NCBI GenBank assembly: GCA_036852015.1
Contig: JAANDG010000006.1
Span: forward strand, 124,001-188,000
DNA from: Pelodera strongyloides
Taxonomy: Eukaryota > Nematoda > Chromadorea > Rhabditida > Rhabditidae
DNA length: 64,000 bases
Direction of reading: 5' to 3'
Every line of letters starts with the position of its first letter. The stretch's first letter is position 1. Below, piece by piece: positions 11,018 to 21,659 of this stretch. Made by a program: the position numbers and the translations under genes. The notes beneath the pieces are model-generated. The model ran no database searches, was not told where the DNA came from, and was given only the letters and a program-made list of their open reading frames with translations.

Positions 11018-11486
11018 TGAACCGTTCCAAGAACGGCGATACGCGATCTCTCGCGTCATTTTTGTACATATAGTATATCTAAAAAAAAAGAAAAAAAATC
11101 ATAAAAAAGAAAAAGAAAAAAAAAATGGAAAAAAAAAATGAAAAAAAAAAATTATATATAAAAAAAATTTATTATCCGTATGGTGCGTTGATGATAAGCA
11201 AGTCAATCATTTTTGGTGTCTTTTGTTTTCTGTGTGTTGTAGTGTGTGTACAAAAATATTGAGATTTGCTTGCAATCAAGGTCGCCATCTATGTATGTAT
11301 GTTGTTCAGAAGTTCGCTTATATATGGACCTGTCTGTTTTCATTTAGTTTCGTTCAAGTTATGTGTCGGTTTCTCGGTTTACATGCTAATCATCGGTCGA
11401 TTGTTATAAGCGAGCTTTCTACTCAAAAAGAGATTAGCCTGTTGTGTCTCCAGTTTTTAAATTATTATTTTCTGTCAAGTTTGCAT

Positions 11487-11526
<40 letters not shown>

Positions 11527-12038
11527 TTTTTTGTTGTTGCAGTTCGAGTAGTTCTCACTCAGAACTCAGTTTTATTAATATATTTTAAGTTGGCGTTGCG
11601 TCCATGAGCATACACAATGTGAAGTTGGCCTTTCTGTGTGTATTTGCAGGGGGTTCGGCTTTCGTATTGAGATATGTAGTGCTTGTTTCTAGTCATTTAG
11701 CTTAATAGTCTATTTGCATCAAATTAAGTTCATGGGCGTACATATTTATTTGACTGTTTTTGCATATATTTGTAGTTAATTTATTTATTTATTCTATATA
11801 ATAAGTATGTTTGTTGCGGCGTAACATAACGCCGCTATTCACCAACTCACCTAACCAATTCGTTCGACTTTCGCAGCAATACAGGTGAGTTCTTTTAGGC
11901 ACTGTTAATTTAATTAGAATTAGAAGGTTAGGCCTTGACAATAATTAAACCAGTTTAAGCTTAGATGAGTTCGCATTTTTAAAAGACGAGGCGATTACAG
12001 TGCCCATTCCTGTCTAGTTTGCCGCATCGACTTCCAAG
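11018..12038. other. Intergenic, A-rich and T-rich tracts
   Basis: It contains the 3' flank of the proline-rich gene, an A-rich block at about 11082-11170, and a run of 35 T at 11489-11523. I see no clear AATAAA after the stop and no coding exon. Confidence 0.6.
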
Positions 12039-13112
12039 ATGGTTGATTCCGAGCTGTTCTGTCTGCTACCGTCGTTTCGTGATAAGGAAGTTTTTGGGAG
12101 AGCTGGATATCAAGTTGTGAGTTTTCATTTAATGCCTTTCGAATTTAATGCCGTTTATGTCATTGCATGTGTCCCCGTCTTTTCATTGCTATTAAAATTC
12201 GGCTTCAAGTTTAGAGTCGTCAACTGGAGGGAGGATGGGCATTCCGCAACCACAAAAACTGCAACCAAACCCGTGTCTTGCTTCAGCTGTAAGAAGCGTC
12301 TGTTCGTCACTGCGTAGTCTGTGTGCGTGTCCGACGATGTTGCCGGAATCTCTGATGTTGGTAGGAAGTTTTCACTTCTTTATTGACCACTTGTCTTGGT
12401 TATGTTACTTCAATTTCCAGCTGCGGCGCTGGCATGGAAATCCAGTTGTTATGAAAGAAGACGATAACTGGCTCTAATCGTTTTTCAGTTGCCCATTTAT
12501 TTCTCTCTGTTTCACAGAGAAAACATAATTCTTAATACTAATTATATTTAGGAAATCGCTTGGTACGGCCCTGAGAGACGTTATGCGCAACTGCCCCCAC
12601 AGTTGCTGCACGTTCGTTGGTGCTATTCGACGTCATTTCGTGTTGGAGGTATGTATGCTTATTTATGCTTATTCTTGTTATTAAGCATTTCGTTCGGAAA
12701 CTTAGAAATTATTTTAGCTAACAAAAAATAATTCTGTATCTGTACAGGATGGTAGCACAGGAAAAGAAGCACTCACTCCCTGGAACAAACGACTTGTGGC
12801 GGCAAAGGAATTCTGCAGGAGATTGTCAGAGTTCTTGGTGAGGCAGCTTACTTACTTTCGAGTCTAAAAAGTGCAAAATGCGGACGCAAAAACCGATGCT
12901 TTCATGTAGTTTGTCTCTAGTTTATTGTATTCTTCTTTAGCAAACTTCCATTCCTCCGAGAAATCGTACGGTCGACGATTCGACTTCTCATGTGATGCTA
13001 GATATGGGGTGGTCGGATGCTCATTTGGTACGCCTGTTCTTCGGATCCACTTCTAATCGTTCCTGTTGAGGAGCATGCACATTTTCGGCAGCTGAATGCA
13101 GACTTGGCATAG
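12039..13112 (+). CDS. Six-exon gene for a 148-residue orphan protein
   Basis: Spliced model: 12039-12116, 12215-12288, 12552-12648, 12748-12837, 12941-13027, 13092-13112. Phases run 0, 2, 0, 0, 0 and the frame is open from ATG to TAG, with introns of 64-263 nt bounded by GT and AG. The protein starts MVDSELFCLLPSF. It has a Cys-rich stretch (NCPHSCCTFVG) and an exon with ALTPWNKRLVAAKEFCRR, and ends LNADLA. There is no clear signal peptide or membrane segment. I do not recognise the family. Diverged copies of its exons occur at 13.2, 16.4, 22.5 and 36.3 kb, so it appears to be the intact member of a local family. Alternative reading of the second exon in another frame is possible, but it does not connect as well. 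Confidence 0.6.
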
Positions 13113-13201
13113 TGGTATGTTTACATTTTTGATAAATAATGGTATATTCATCTTAGAATGCGCTTCTGAATTGGAACATTAATTATCATTACTCCTGTTG
13201 T

Positions 13202-13620
13202 ATGGGCAAACGCCTATTTTCTGGAGGAATACAATTTCCCGAAGTATTTCCGAAGTCAATGACTTCATTTAGTTCGTATCGAGGTCATAGCGATCCTCCT
13301 GCATTTCTCAGTTCGATGCCCTTCGTTTGTTCGCTCCGTGTCCTTTTTTGTTTGATGAGTCAAAGGCGGTTCTTCATTTGGTACGCATGCTTGTTTCATG
13401 ATTGACAACCTTGCTTCAAAATTGTTTGTGCGAAGAAACAAATAAGACAACAAGTGATTTATTGCTTGTGGGATACTGACTTTGGTTGCCTATTTCAGTG
13501 AAACGTGCTTCTGCTCTATTATAATCTCCTCTGCAGTTGGCTTGGTTGTTGTGATGTCCGGCGATCCGACTCGAAGCACAAAAAACACTGGAAGTTCATC
13601 AGGTAGTTTTACCACTCTTT
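13202..13620 (+). pseudogene. Diverged exon copies related to the 148-residue gene
   Basis: The segment ending GGTTCTTCATTTG followed by a GTACGC donor near 13382 mirrors the end of the 12941-13027 exon (GATGCTCATTTG and the same donor). A later segment, 13545-13600, with CCGACTCGAAGCAC and an AAAACACTGGAAG string, recurs in diverged form near 22885-22920. Stops interrupt any joined frame. Confidence 0.45.
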
Positions 13621-15840
13621 GTAAACTGGATTTAAAATACGCGTTTTGCCATATATTAAAAGGAGGAAATAAATACCATTTTGGATCTTTTGGCCAGCTC
13701 GCACGCAAGATGCTAGTTTTTCTCTTAAGGGGGTTGGCATATGTATATTCCTAGCCATAGTTGTTCATGGTTACACAAAAACAATTTTACCATCACGCTG
13801 CTAAATTTAGGAGGAATTTGCATATGTGGTAAGCTTATGCAGGATCGCACTGAAAATGCGAGTCGTGGCTAAGTACAGCGTGAACAGGACTCTTGTTGCA
13901 CAAGGAAAAAGGATTCGATTCACTTCAATGTTCCTAATCATTCTTGACGGATAAGGTTGCCGGGTAGTTTGTTTAATAGCAACAATTCAGAGTTTATACT
14001 GTATCTAATGGAAAATATGGATAGTTAGCCAGAGCGATTAACGTCCGTCAATGATCCTTTTAATGCAAACTTCTATGTATTTAAGGATGTGCACTCAACG
14101 TTCCTTACGATTCTGATCACCTTCCACCTGCTCTGTTTTGATGTCTTTTTCGAGGAGATACTCGAGAATACGACTTGACTCGGATAAAGGGTTGCGGAAC
14201 GGTAAATAAATATAATTTATTTTGTTGCTGAACATTTGACATGTAACTAGCTGCGATGTGTACTTTAGGCTCCATTTCAGATGCTGCTCAAAGGGCGTTA
14301 TCCATATACGACCCGCATAATTGGTGATGATGTTGGTGCCTCTTCTTGGGTCAATTGTTTGTAGAAGCGAACAGCGAACCAGAAGGCCTCGCACATCTTG
14401 GTAGGCCAATTTTATACTATTAGATTACATGGTTCGTTGTTCAAAATCCAGGCATCAGAAACAACAATTGTTACCTGTCCATCTGTGCGCCCTGTGTTCG
14501 CAATGTATCTGATTTAGGCAGCTAGCTTCCTCCTCCTCTCACATCGATTTCCGCGTTTGATGATGATTTCACCTAATCTTCCGTCCCATGCAGCGCAATG
14601 TTCATTGAGTTAGAGGCTTTTGTTGAGCTCGATAACGTATGTTGCCTTTCTATTTAGAGTTCTTTGCGTTGAAGGTGAAATCACTTGGTTTTCTACGCTG
14701 GGGGCGTTGGCTCTGTTGACAAATAAGACCTTTTTTTCACCAGTAACTTTCATTTTCTTCGAGCAAGGTACTTTTATGCTTTCAATTTGAAAATTTAATA
14801 GGATTTTCATACTTTGGTTGAATTTAGATTTTCTCGACCGCTCGTACCCAAGAAAAATTGACATATGTATCGAAGTTGGCAGGCTTCGGATCGAAACAGT
14901 GGTAGAGTAATTGAGCGGACAGCCTCAGAGTCCTAACACACGTCTGGAATCAAAGCCGGTGAATAATTTTTATTTGCGTAGCTGAGCATATTTTGCACGA
15001 AGTTTGCCACAATATGACCCAATGCTTAACTCAATCCACTTCTCTTTATTAACACTAACTAAGACACTAGGCGGTATATTATTTTCGAAGAGAAATGTAG
15101 GTACTTAACATGCATAATTTCTAATTTTACCGTTCAGGCTGTACCATCATTCGTCAGCTCCGAATCAGCTAACTGACTGTCGGCACGCACTTGGAATGCC
15201 ACGATTTCTTTCTTTACAGATTGTTGTGTGGAATAAGTTGTAGCAGAAGAAAACCTTCACCGATTGTTCCTGGTAAGGCTGCTCTTTTCTTTCTAGTTTA
15301 ATTTGTGCGAAAAAAGCAGTTAATGTCCTATATTTATAATATATTTTAATAGATTGTTCTATTTAGATAATGCAATATTCTCTTTCTTGTCGATGTGGTT
15401 TGATGCCAGATGTCGAGACAACCAGCCATGTGAGCTTGGTCGAGCAATGAATGTGTGTACTGACAACGACTTGTTTCGGATTACGGATTCCGGTACGGTA
15501 AATAAATATAGACACATTAACATTATTGCTAGGCAATTGAAAAACGTCGAGCTGTCTTGTTTTTATAAGTAATTTCTCTTCAGAATGACTCGTGTGCTTC
15601 CTTGAGGGCATTATCCATATCCCGCACATTGGTAATAATGTCCACCAGAACTGATGTCGTTCGATTTGCTGAGTCCGCGCCGAGGTGTAGTATCAATCTT
15701 TTTTTTAGAAGTACGCACTAGCTTAAGCACTTTTGACTAAACTTACGCAAAAATGACAGCCCAATAAATCATCCTTTGGATGTAAAAATTGTTATAATTA
15801 AGGCCAAGGTTATAATCATTACATAATTTCAGTCCGGTCA
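13621..15840 (+). repeat. Old diverged copies of the 1.78-kb unit family
   Basis: Segments at about 14040-14420, 14600-14750 and 15130-15700 align by eye with parts of the 23.7-29.0 kb tandem units: the CGTCCGTCAAT-ATCCTTT string, the GAGGAGATACT string, the GTAAATAAATAT or GTAAGTAAATGT donor region, the CATTCGTCA with CACGCACTTGGA segment, and the ATCACTTGGTT-TCTAC segment. Two neighbouring copies (14.1 and 15.4 kb) also resemble each other. No continuous reading frame survives. Confidence 0.5.
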
Positions 15841-15962
15841 CACAGAATGAGGAGTATCTTATTATATAAAGGAGAAGAGTTTGTCACGGGTTTGTTTTTA
15901 TGTGCACAACGAAATCCCTTCATAAAGAAAAATCTTCGATCGAAAGAGCATACAAAATCTTT

Positions 15963-16044
15963 GTCGCTGGCGAGATTCGAACCCACAGAGGCGCAGAACC
16001 TCTCGACTCACAGTCCAACGCTCTACCGGTTGAGCTATGCTAGC
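15963..16044 (-). tRNA. tRNA-like gene, GTG anticodon, long variable arm
   Basis: On the minus strand, the D arm (GCTC...GAGC) is followed by an anticodon loop CTGTGAG, which gives a GTG (His) anticodon. A 5-bp variable-arm hairpin AGAGG/CCTCT follows, then a T arm with a GGTTCGAATC B-box. TTTT follows the 3' end within about ten bases, as a Pol III terminator. The acceptor stem pairs poorly and the anticodon stem has a mismatch, so it may be a pseudogene or SINE source. Histidine tRNAs normally have short variable loops. Nematodes are known to have unusual long-variable-arm tRNAs (nev-tRNAs). Confidence 0.55.
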
Positions 16045-16226
16045 TTATCATAAGGGTAACAATCTGCTCTTCATAGAGCTCCTTAAATGGCAAATTTGCA
16101 TGGTACCATTAGTCGAATGAAGATCCAGACTCATACTATACGTTTCCCCAGCCATAAATGACTTTGTAGACGTGTAATGTTTTAAATAGGGTAACAATCG
16201 GTCGAAGGCCGATTTTTCCAGTCGGA

Positions 16227-16247
16227 GAAGAGCCCGTAGGGCTCTTC
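16227..16247. other. Perfect 9-bp hairpin with 3-base loop
   Basis: GAAGAGCCC and GGGCTCTTC are perfect inverted repeats around GTA. The surrounding 16.2 kb segment is locally GC-rich and lies about 180 bp upstream (in its own orientation) of the tRNA-like gene. No T-run follows, so a terminator role is not supported. Confidence 0.6.
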
Positions 16248-16465
16248 GAACGGCTGGTAAAGCATATGTAAGGCCGCTCCAATAGTTCGCTCCACGGTAT
16301 TTCAGGTATGTAATTTGCCCTTGCAAAAAAAAATAAGTGTATTGTATTTAGGGTAGTATGAAAATTCTCTTGGTTCAAAAAAAAAAACATTTGAAACTTA
16401 CGTATTTTTACAAAGTGTCTTTTTAGGAACATGATCAACGAGCCGATCTTCGCTACTCCAGCGGC

Positions 16466-16899
16466 TGACTGTTATGTTGCAAAGATTGAAAGTTGCAAAG
16501 TTGGCAAGTGACATCATCGTCTAGCAAAGAAGAGGCAAGGCACTTAGCTTCATAACTTCAGGTAAACTTAGTTACTTGGTTTTGCCTTGACGGTAATTTG
16601 GTTACTTGGTTTCACCTTGATGGCTCGTAATACAGCGTCCAAGTTGACTGCGAAGAATGTAGTTGAGTCGCAAGTGGCGTTCCATTCTAAACAATCTCTG
16701 GCTGGCCCTAGCCGTGGCGTGGAATGCTCTTTGTTTATTGACAGCAAACTACAAATTCTTGTCTAGGATTTTGGATAATTGCCTCTGCGTCTTAGTTGAT
16801 GCCAATGAGAATGCACTGAAGATGCACTCATCTGCGGCTGTCGTTTATGTTGCTCTACGAGGTGATTTGCCGTTTCACGCTCCTTGTCTTAATGTTTAA
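16466..16899 (+). pseudogene. Exon remnants of the local orphan families
   Basis: Near 16460-16515 a short frame with DCYVAKIESCK resembles the AAKxxC exon. An open frame at 16620-16766 codes for 48 residues starting MARNTASKLTAK. A frame ending at 16899 contains DANENALKMHSSAAVVYV, which aligns without gaps with DNAKENVLENLPSADVSV in the exon at 30647-30802. The protein-level alignment suggests both once coded. I cannot join these pieces into one gene. Confidence 0.45.
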
Positions 16900-17564
16900 T
16901 TAAAAAAAAACTCGCAACTATAGGTTACCTTTTTTGGTAAAAAATAATATTTTCGCGCGTCATATGTCAATAACTTTTTTAGCTTGCCACGGCGCATTGT
17001 CACTTAAAGGTTCCCAAAATGATTGGAAAAAAGTATAAGCACAGTCTCTTTTGCAGGTCTCCCTGAATGTTTACTGTTCCTTTTCTTCTGACCATGATGA
17101 CTCCAAAAACATATGACAAAAACCAAAAATGGCTAGGCGGGCCACCGCGCGCCTAGACCCAATTTTGAGGTCATAGTGTAGTTCCCTTATGACGGGATAA
17201 AAAAAATGTCTGAGTCAGAAAAAAGGAACCAATTCCTCCCATCTGGAATTCAAGCGTTGTGTTTGATGTCGATGTGAAGAGTGAACTCATATATTCTTTA
17301 TTGTAAGTGAAGTGTTTTACTGTGCGTTGAATTGTGGGACTATATGTATGTCCAAATTGACTGTTTAACCTTTAAAGCTACTTTCTTTAGGTATGAGGAT
17401 ATGAGGATAACACGCCCGTGCAGCTGCTCACAATAACACCGCATCCGGCTTTCATGCAATTAGGCGATTGAGAAAAGGTAATTTGCAGATTTGTGATTAA
17501 AAGTTGCGTGCAAGATGGGTAGTTCATCAAGGGCACGAGTTATCTTTTAGTTGTTTAGCTCTAC

Positions 17565-17700
17565 TATTGAAGTTGTTTCCGCTCCCGGTTGCATCAACTG
17601 TGATGATTTCGCGATATATTTGGCATGTCAACTACTCGGAACAACCAAGCCATTCAGATTCAACTACACGCACTGCTTTTCCTGGTGGATCCTTCGGGTG
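17565..17700 (+). CDS. Possible Cys-containing exon
   Basis: An acceptor (GTTTAG) is followed by a frame open to a GTGAGA donor at about 17700. It contains PGCINCDDFAIYLACQLL and then THCFSWWILR. Four Cys and three Trp/Phe-rich residues suggest a folded or secreted segment. The collinear segment at 31450-31560 is open in a different frame, so coding is uncertain. Confidence 0.3.
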
Positions 17701-18578
17701 AGACTTATTCAGTTTTGTCCTACAGATATTTGTCCAGATACTTAAGTGATTAAGTATTTATTTTGTTGTAGGCCTACAAAAACCCTTGCTGGTAAGTTTG
17801 TTTTTGGCATGGTCGTGGTTCCAAATTGTCCTTTGAACACTCGTGCTTTCATGATGTTGTGACCTTGCCGGCTTACCGTAATATGGTGGTTTTGGTTAGT
17901 TCTTCATATGGCGTCATATGGTGGTTTTGGTTAGTTTTTTTTCCACCAGATATCTATTCATATCCTAAAGTGATTAAATATTTATTTTATGGTAGGCCTA
18001 CAAAAAAACGCTCGATGACCATTTATGTGTATGGCAGCGTGATGGTGATGGTTCCAGTTTGTCCTTTGAACGCTCGCGATGTTGTGATGTTGTGACATTG
18101 CAGGCTTACCGTCGTACTTTATGGTTTTGGTTAGTTTAGTCGTAATTGTAACATCTATTTTGAAAGTCATACTTTATGGTTTTGGTTAGTTTAGCCGTTA
18201 TTGTTTTCGGTGCAACATGTTAGTTCCATCGTCAAACAAGTGAAATTCCATAAAATTAACATATTGAGTATTGAGCAATTTGTTTTAAATGATACACATA
18301 AATGTTTAGGTCGATAAAGTCGTTGCTTGAGCCGATTGTTTTCACGTATGTGCACTACTTGGAAACACAGACAACATCTGAACTCGTTTTTAGTTGGTAT
18401 GCAAGCTAGCAATATTATATTTCATTAAAAAAACGTAACTTCCGCCATAGTGTTGTTAATCATTGTATTATTCATCAAACACTACGACGGAAAATTTACA
18501 GGAAATGGCGCGGTAACTGGCTCTGTCTAAACTGGCGGATACATCAATTCAGTGCAGCGCCTCCGACTCGACTAAGCG

Positions 18579-19148
18579 ATGCCGCCACAACGAGGATATT
18601 GGTGCCCACGAGAAGGTAAGCCACCCGGAGTTGAATGTCGGCATGTATTGTTTTTTTTGCAACTAACAATCAAATACAAAGGGTTGTGTGAATTGGGCAT
18701 TTGTTTCAATCTGTCTAGATTGCAGAATGTATGAGTATCGTCGTGCTCAACGCTTCGCCTGTTTCCGCGCTGAAGGTATTGGCGCGAAGTGGCCCTCCCG
18801 ACAACCATTGCCCACTGAAGTTGCCCTTTCGAACCGAGCCACATCCAAAATGAGGTAAACATAATAATGTATTATGGATGTGTATTGGTTTCTTACAAAT
18901 ACCTGACAAACAATCACTGGAGCCCCTTTTAATTGAGCTTGGTTCAAGACGGTCTTTAATTTGCAGACTGTATGAGTACTTTGTCCTACCGGTGGCCTCA
19001 TTTCTTCGCTGAACTTTTGCGGGAAGAGGACACACTTTACTCAATTGGCCTCTGCGAAACTGTCCTCTGGAATGATGTGACATCTAGAGGAATACGTAAT
19101 AATTTGTTTAATGCAGAAAAAAATATGCTGCTTGATATATTCTTATAA
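18579..19148 (+). CDS. Possible small three-exon gene, Cys/Tyr-rich
   Basis: An ATG at 18579 opens an exon to 18615 (MPPQRGYWCPRE) in phase 1. The exon from 18719 continues with CRMYEYRRAQRFACFRAE. Two endings are possible. Donor 18855 leads in phase 2 to an exon from 18967 ending at TGA 19010-19012 with LYEYFVLPVASF. Donor 18776 leads in phase 1 to an open frame from 18967 to TAA at 19146-19148 that includes YRWPHFFAELLREED. The two exons share a (M/L)YEY string, so one is a duplicate of the other. No family recognised. Confidence 0.4.
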
Positions 19149-19247
19149 AAAAAATAAGAAAGGCAGAGAAAAAATATACGCTGCCCTCAGTATGATAAAA
19201 AAAGGCAGAAAAAATGTAATGCTGCTTGCCAAAAAAAAGACGGCAAT
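19113..19247 (+). other. Chain of three A-loop hairpins, copy 1
   Basis: Three consecutive inverted repeats have an A-rich loop: GCAG...CTGC, GGCAG...CTGCC and GGCAG...CTGC, followed by GCC-A-run-GGC. The same order and spacing recur at 32449-32575 in the other duplication block. No known RNA class is recognised. Confidence 0.6.
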
Positions 19248-19308
19248 TTAAATATGTTGTTGTTTTATGTCATTCTAGCATGTCAAGATACGAGCTCTGC
19301 CTAAGCAT

Positions 19309-19380
19309 ATGATTGCTTTCTTGTTAGAGAATGGAGTTGAAGAAGATGCTAAGTAGATTTTACTAAAAAATGCAATCATT
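19309..19380 (+). other. Conserved hairpin with 8-bp stem, copy 1
   Basis: ATGATTGC pairs with GCAATCAT across about 55 bases. The partner at 32644-32714 has a longer stem (TGATTGCTTT/AAAGCAATCA). Both sit just downstream of the A-loop hairpin chain. Confidence 0.5.
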
Positions 19381-20364
19381 TGCTTGCTACTGTTTATGTT
19401 TATTTTCTTGTTTTACCTTTGTTACGCCTTAGTAGATGATAGTTTTTTTTGTTGAGCTCCGATAGATACAGAAGAATAGTTCGTAGTTTAGCTTCTAATT
19501 CTTAAAAGAATGGTGTTTTTGACCCACGCTTTTTTCTCAGTTTTATGTTTTCCACTTTGTTTAACTGTTTTCTACTTTGTTCATTCAATATCACTTGTTT
19601 CTGAATTCTTGACCTGAAATATGAATTCAACCGCCACCCAACGCACCAGAGCTGTATTGATTTGGTAAGTTTTTTTTACTTGTATCAATTCGTATTTATG
19701 GGTTCCGTGCCATTTAGTACTTCCTATGATTGCCAATGTTCGCAGAAAGCGAAATAAATAACCTAACACATGTACTCCTGCAAGATTTTTTAAGATATAC
19801 TATAATGCACAGGATGTTTTATTTTCATTGTTTCAGGCTTCCTCACACCAGCATTTCTGATTGTGCTCCTTTGCTGGAGAGAATTATCTATGTGAAGAAA
19901 TACACACGTGCTTCTTGCAATACTCCTGTACTTCTGTTTCCCGTCAGCTCAACGAGGTTTGTTTTAACATCAGACTTTTATTATTGTATTCGGATGATTT
20001 CTGGAAATCCGGTGGCAATTTCTAAACTAATTGTAAGTGTATTTATTTGGTTTCAGTTCTACACGTGAAAGCGGTAGATCTACATAAAGTAATCTCACCC
20101 AAATTGCGGGATTTGGTTGTGATTTACCTTCCAATGCAGTCGGGACTTCTTTCCCACAGAACCAGAAAGCGGATGACCATGAATAGGGATCGACATAACC
20201 AAAGGTTTATTGATAAAAACGACATTTATTGATATTTATTGATAAGGTTTATTGATAAAAACGACAAGTACAACCTAATAAGGTAAGCGAGAAAATATGA
20301 TGCACATAAATGCTAAGCATTAGTTGTCGACTTTTAAAGTAAGTGAGCCTTTCATTTGTTGCAG

Positions 20365-20460
20365 GTCTGCAACAAGCACTTCAAAGTTGGGGGACTGCGG
20401 TGTTTGATCGCGAGTCAATCGATTTCTTGTTGTTCACTGCGACGTTGTGGGCAGACGTGA
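20365..20460 (+). CDS. KVGGL-family terminal exon, open copy
   Basis: After TTGCAG a frame of 31 residues runs VCNKHFKVGGLRCLIASQ and ends with a Cys-rich tail and TGA. Relatives with the same acceptor and (C/Y)N-H/R-F/Y-VGGL core occur at 33921-34016 and 34826-34912, with broken ones near 21360 and 33385. It is probably the last exon of a gene whose upstream exons are degraded. Confidence 0.4.
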   Translation, partial: VCNKHFKVGGLRCLIASQSISCCSLRRCGQT

Positions 20461-21162
20461 ACGTGAACTAAAGGTAAGTCTACAAATACTAACGGTTAAC
20501 CTACACGGTTAACCTTCAAGTACTAACGGTTAACGGTTAATAAGTCGGCTTCATGAAAGTGTGAATATGTTTGGCTTTCATTGCTAATGTGTGTAAATAA
20601 TTAATATAATTTAGTGAGCACTTTGTGATGTCAATCCTCTCACAAACACGTCTGAAAAGCGCGTCTACAGCCATGTTTTCGATCGATAACTATTGGAACG
20701 AAAATTGGACAACAGGTGAGCCTATATACAAGAACATGCGAATATTCGCATTTATTGAGGAAAACACTCATGTAAAAAAGAAAAATGATAAAGGAAAACG
20801 AAGTTGCTTATTTAAAAAAAAAACCAAAAGCCCCAGTTACGTGAATCAGCTCGTTACAACCCTTATTGTGAAGCCAAATAACCGTGCGATTTAGTATGCT
20901 CGCGTAGTTGTTTACAGAGTGCAGTTTGTTTCAGAGTTGGCAATGTAAAGTGATGATGTGCGAGGGAAGATGCATGCTGAAATAATCTCGTCGTTTTCCT
21001 GGTTCCCACGTCCAATGTGATGCGAACAACTACCGGTTTGTCTTGCACCTGCATAGTGATTGTTTCAAAGTGCGATTTGGTTTTGAGAAGTGCGAGTAAA
21101 CTCTGGTAGCTAAACAGACAAGGTAATGCTAGATGTATAACACATTTTCACATCTCATTTTT

Positions 21163-21290
21163 AGCTGCGGCCCTATGTGCAACAAATTATGGTGGAAATG
21201 CTGTCTATGTTGCTCGATCACGGCAGTTCCAATGGAGCGTAAAACGGAGGAATCATGAATAAGGATCGATATCAACAAAGGTAAATATAA
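21163..21290 (+). pseudogene. Broken copy of the YVQQIM exon
   Basis: LRPYVQQIMVEM follows a TTTTTAG acceptor and matches QRPYVQQIMMEM at 34610. A frameshift then leads to a premature TAA. Confidence 0.55.
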
Positions 21291-21659
21291 AACATATAAA
21301 TGCTGAATGTAGGCTGTGATCTCTTTTAGTAAATCAGTTCCTCAAGTCTTGCAGGTCTTTCTTCAACAAGCACTTCAATGTTGGGGGACTATGAAGCGTC
21401 TTGATTGTCAGCGCTGTCGATTCTTCAATTTCCGATGGAGAGAAAAACCATGTGAACGGTTGTCGTTCGATGTCAACTAATAAGTAAGTCTAAAATCGCT
21501 AAAGGTTGACTATTTCGCTGCTATATTCACAGACAAATTCTTAGCCAGTTGCGATAACATGTTGGGTTTTGATCCATACTGAATGTATTGAATAAATATA
21601 ATTTAGGGAGCGTTTCCTGGGGACAATTTGCTGCACTAGCATGCCCGGAAAGATATCTA

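Larger units (their letters stand above)
16900..21650. repeat. Segmental duplication block, copy 1
   Basis: It runs collinear with about 30.84-35.4 kb. Anchors include the CCCTTATGACGGGATAAAAA and TGTCTGAGTCAGAAAAA strings, the hairpin chain, the TGATTGC hairpin, the GTCTGCAACAAGCACTTCAA exon, and the TATGTGCA(A/G)CAAATTATG exon. Divergence is high and there are many indels, so the duplication is old. A short local repeat also occurs at 17741-18200, with GGTGGTTTTGGTTAGTT and TAGGCCTACAAAAA repeated. Confidence 0.6.
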
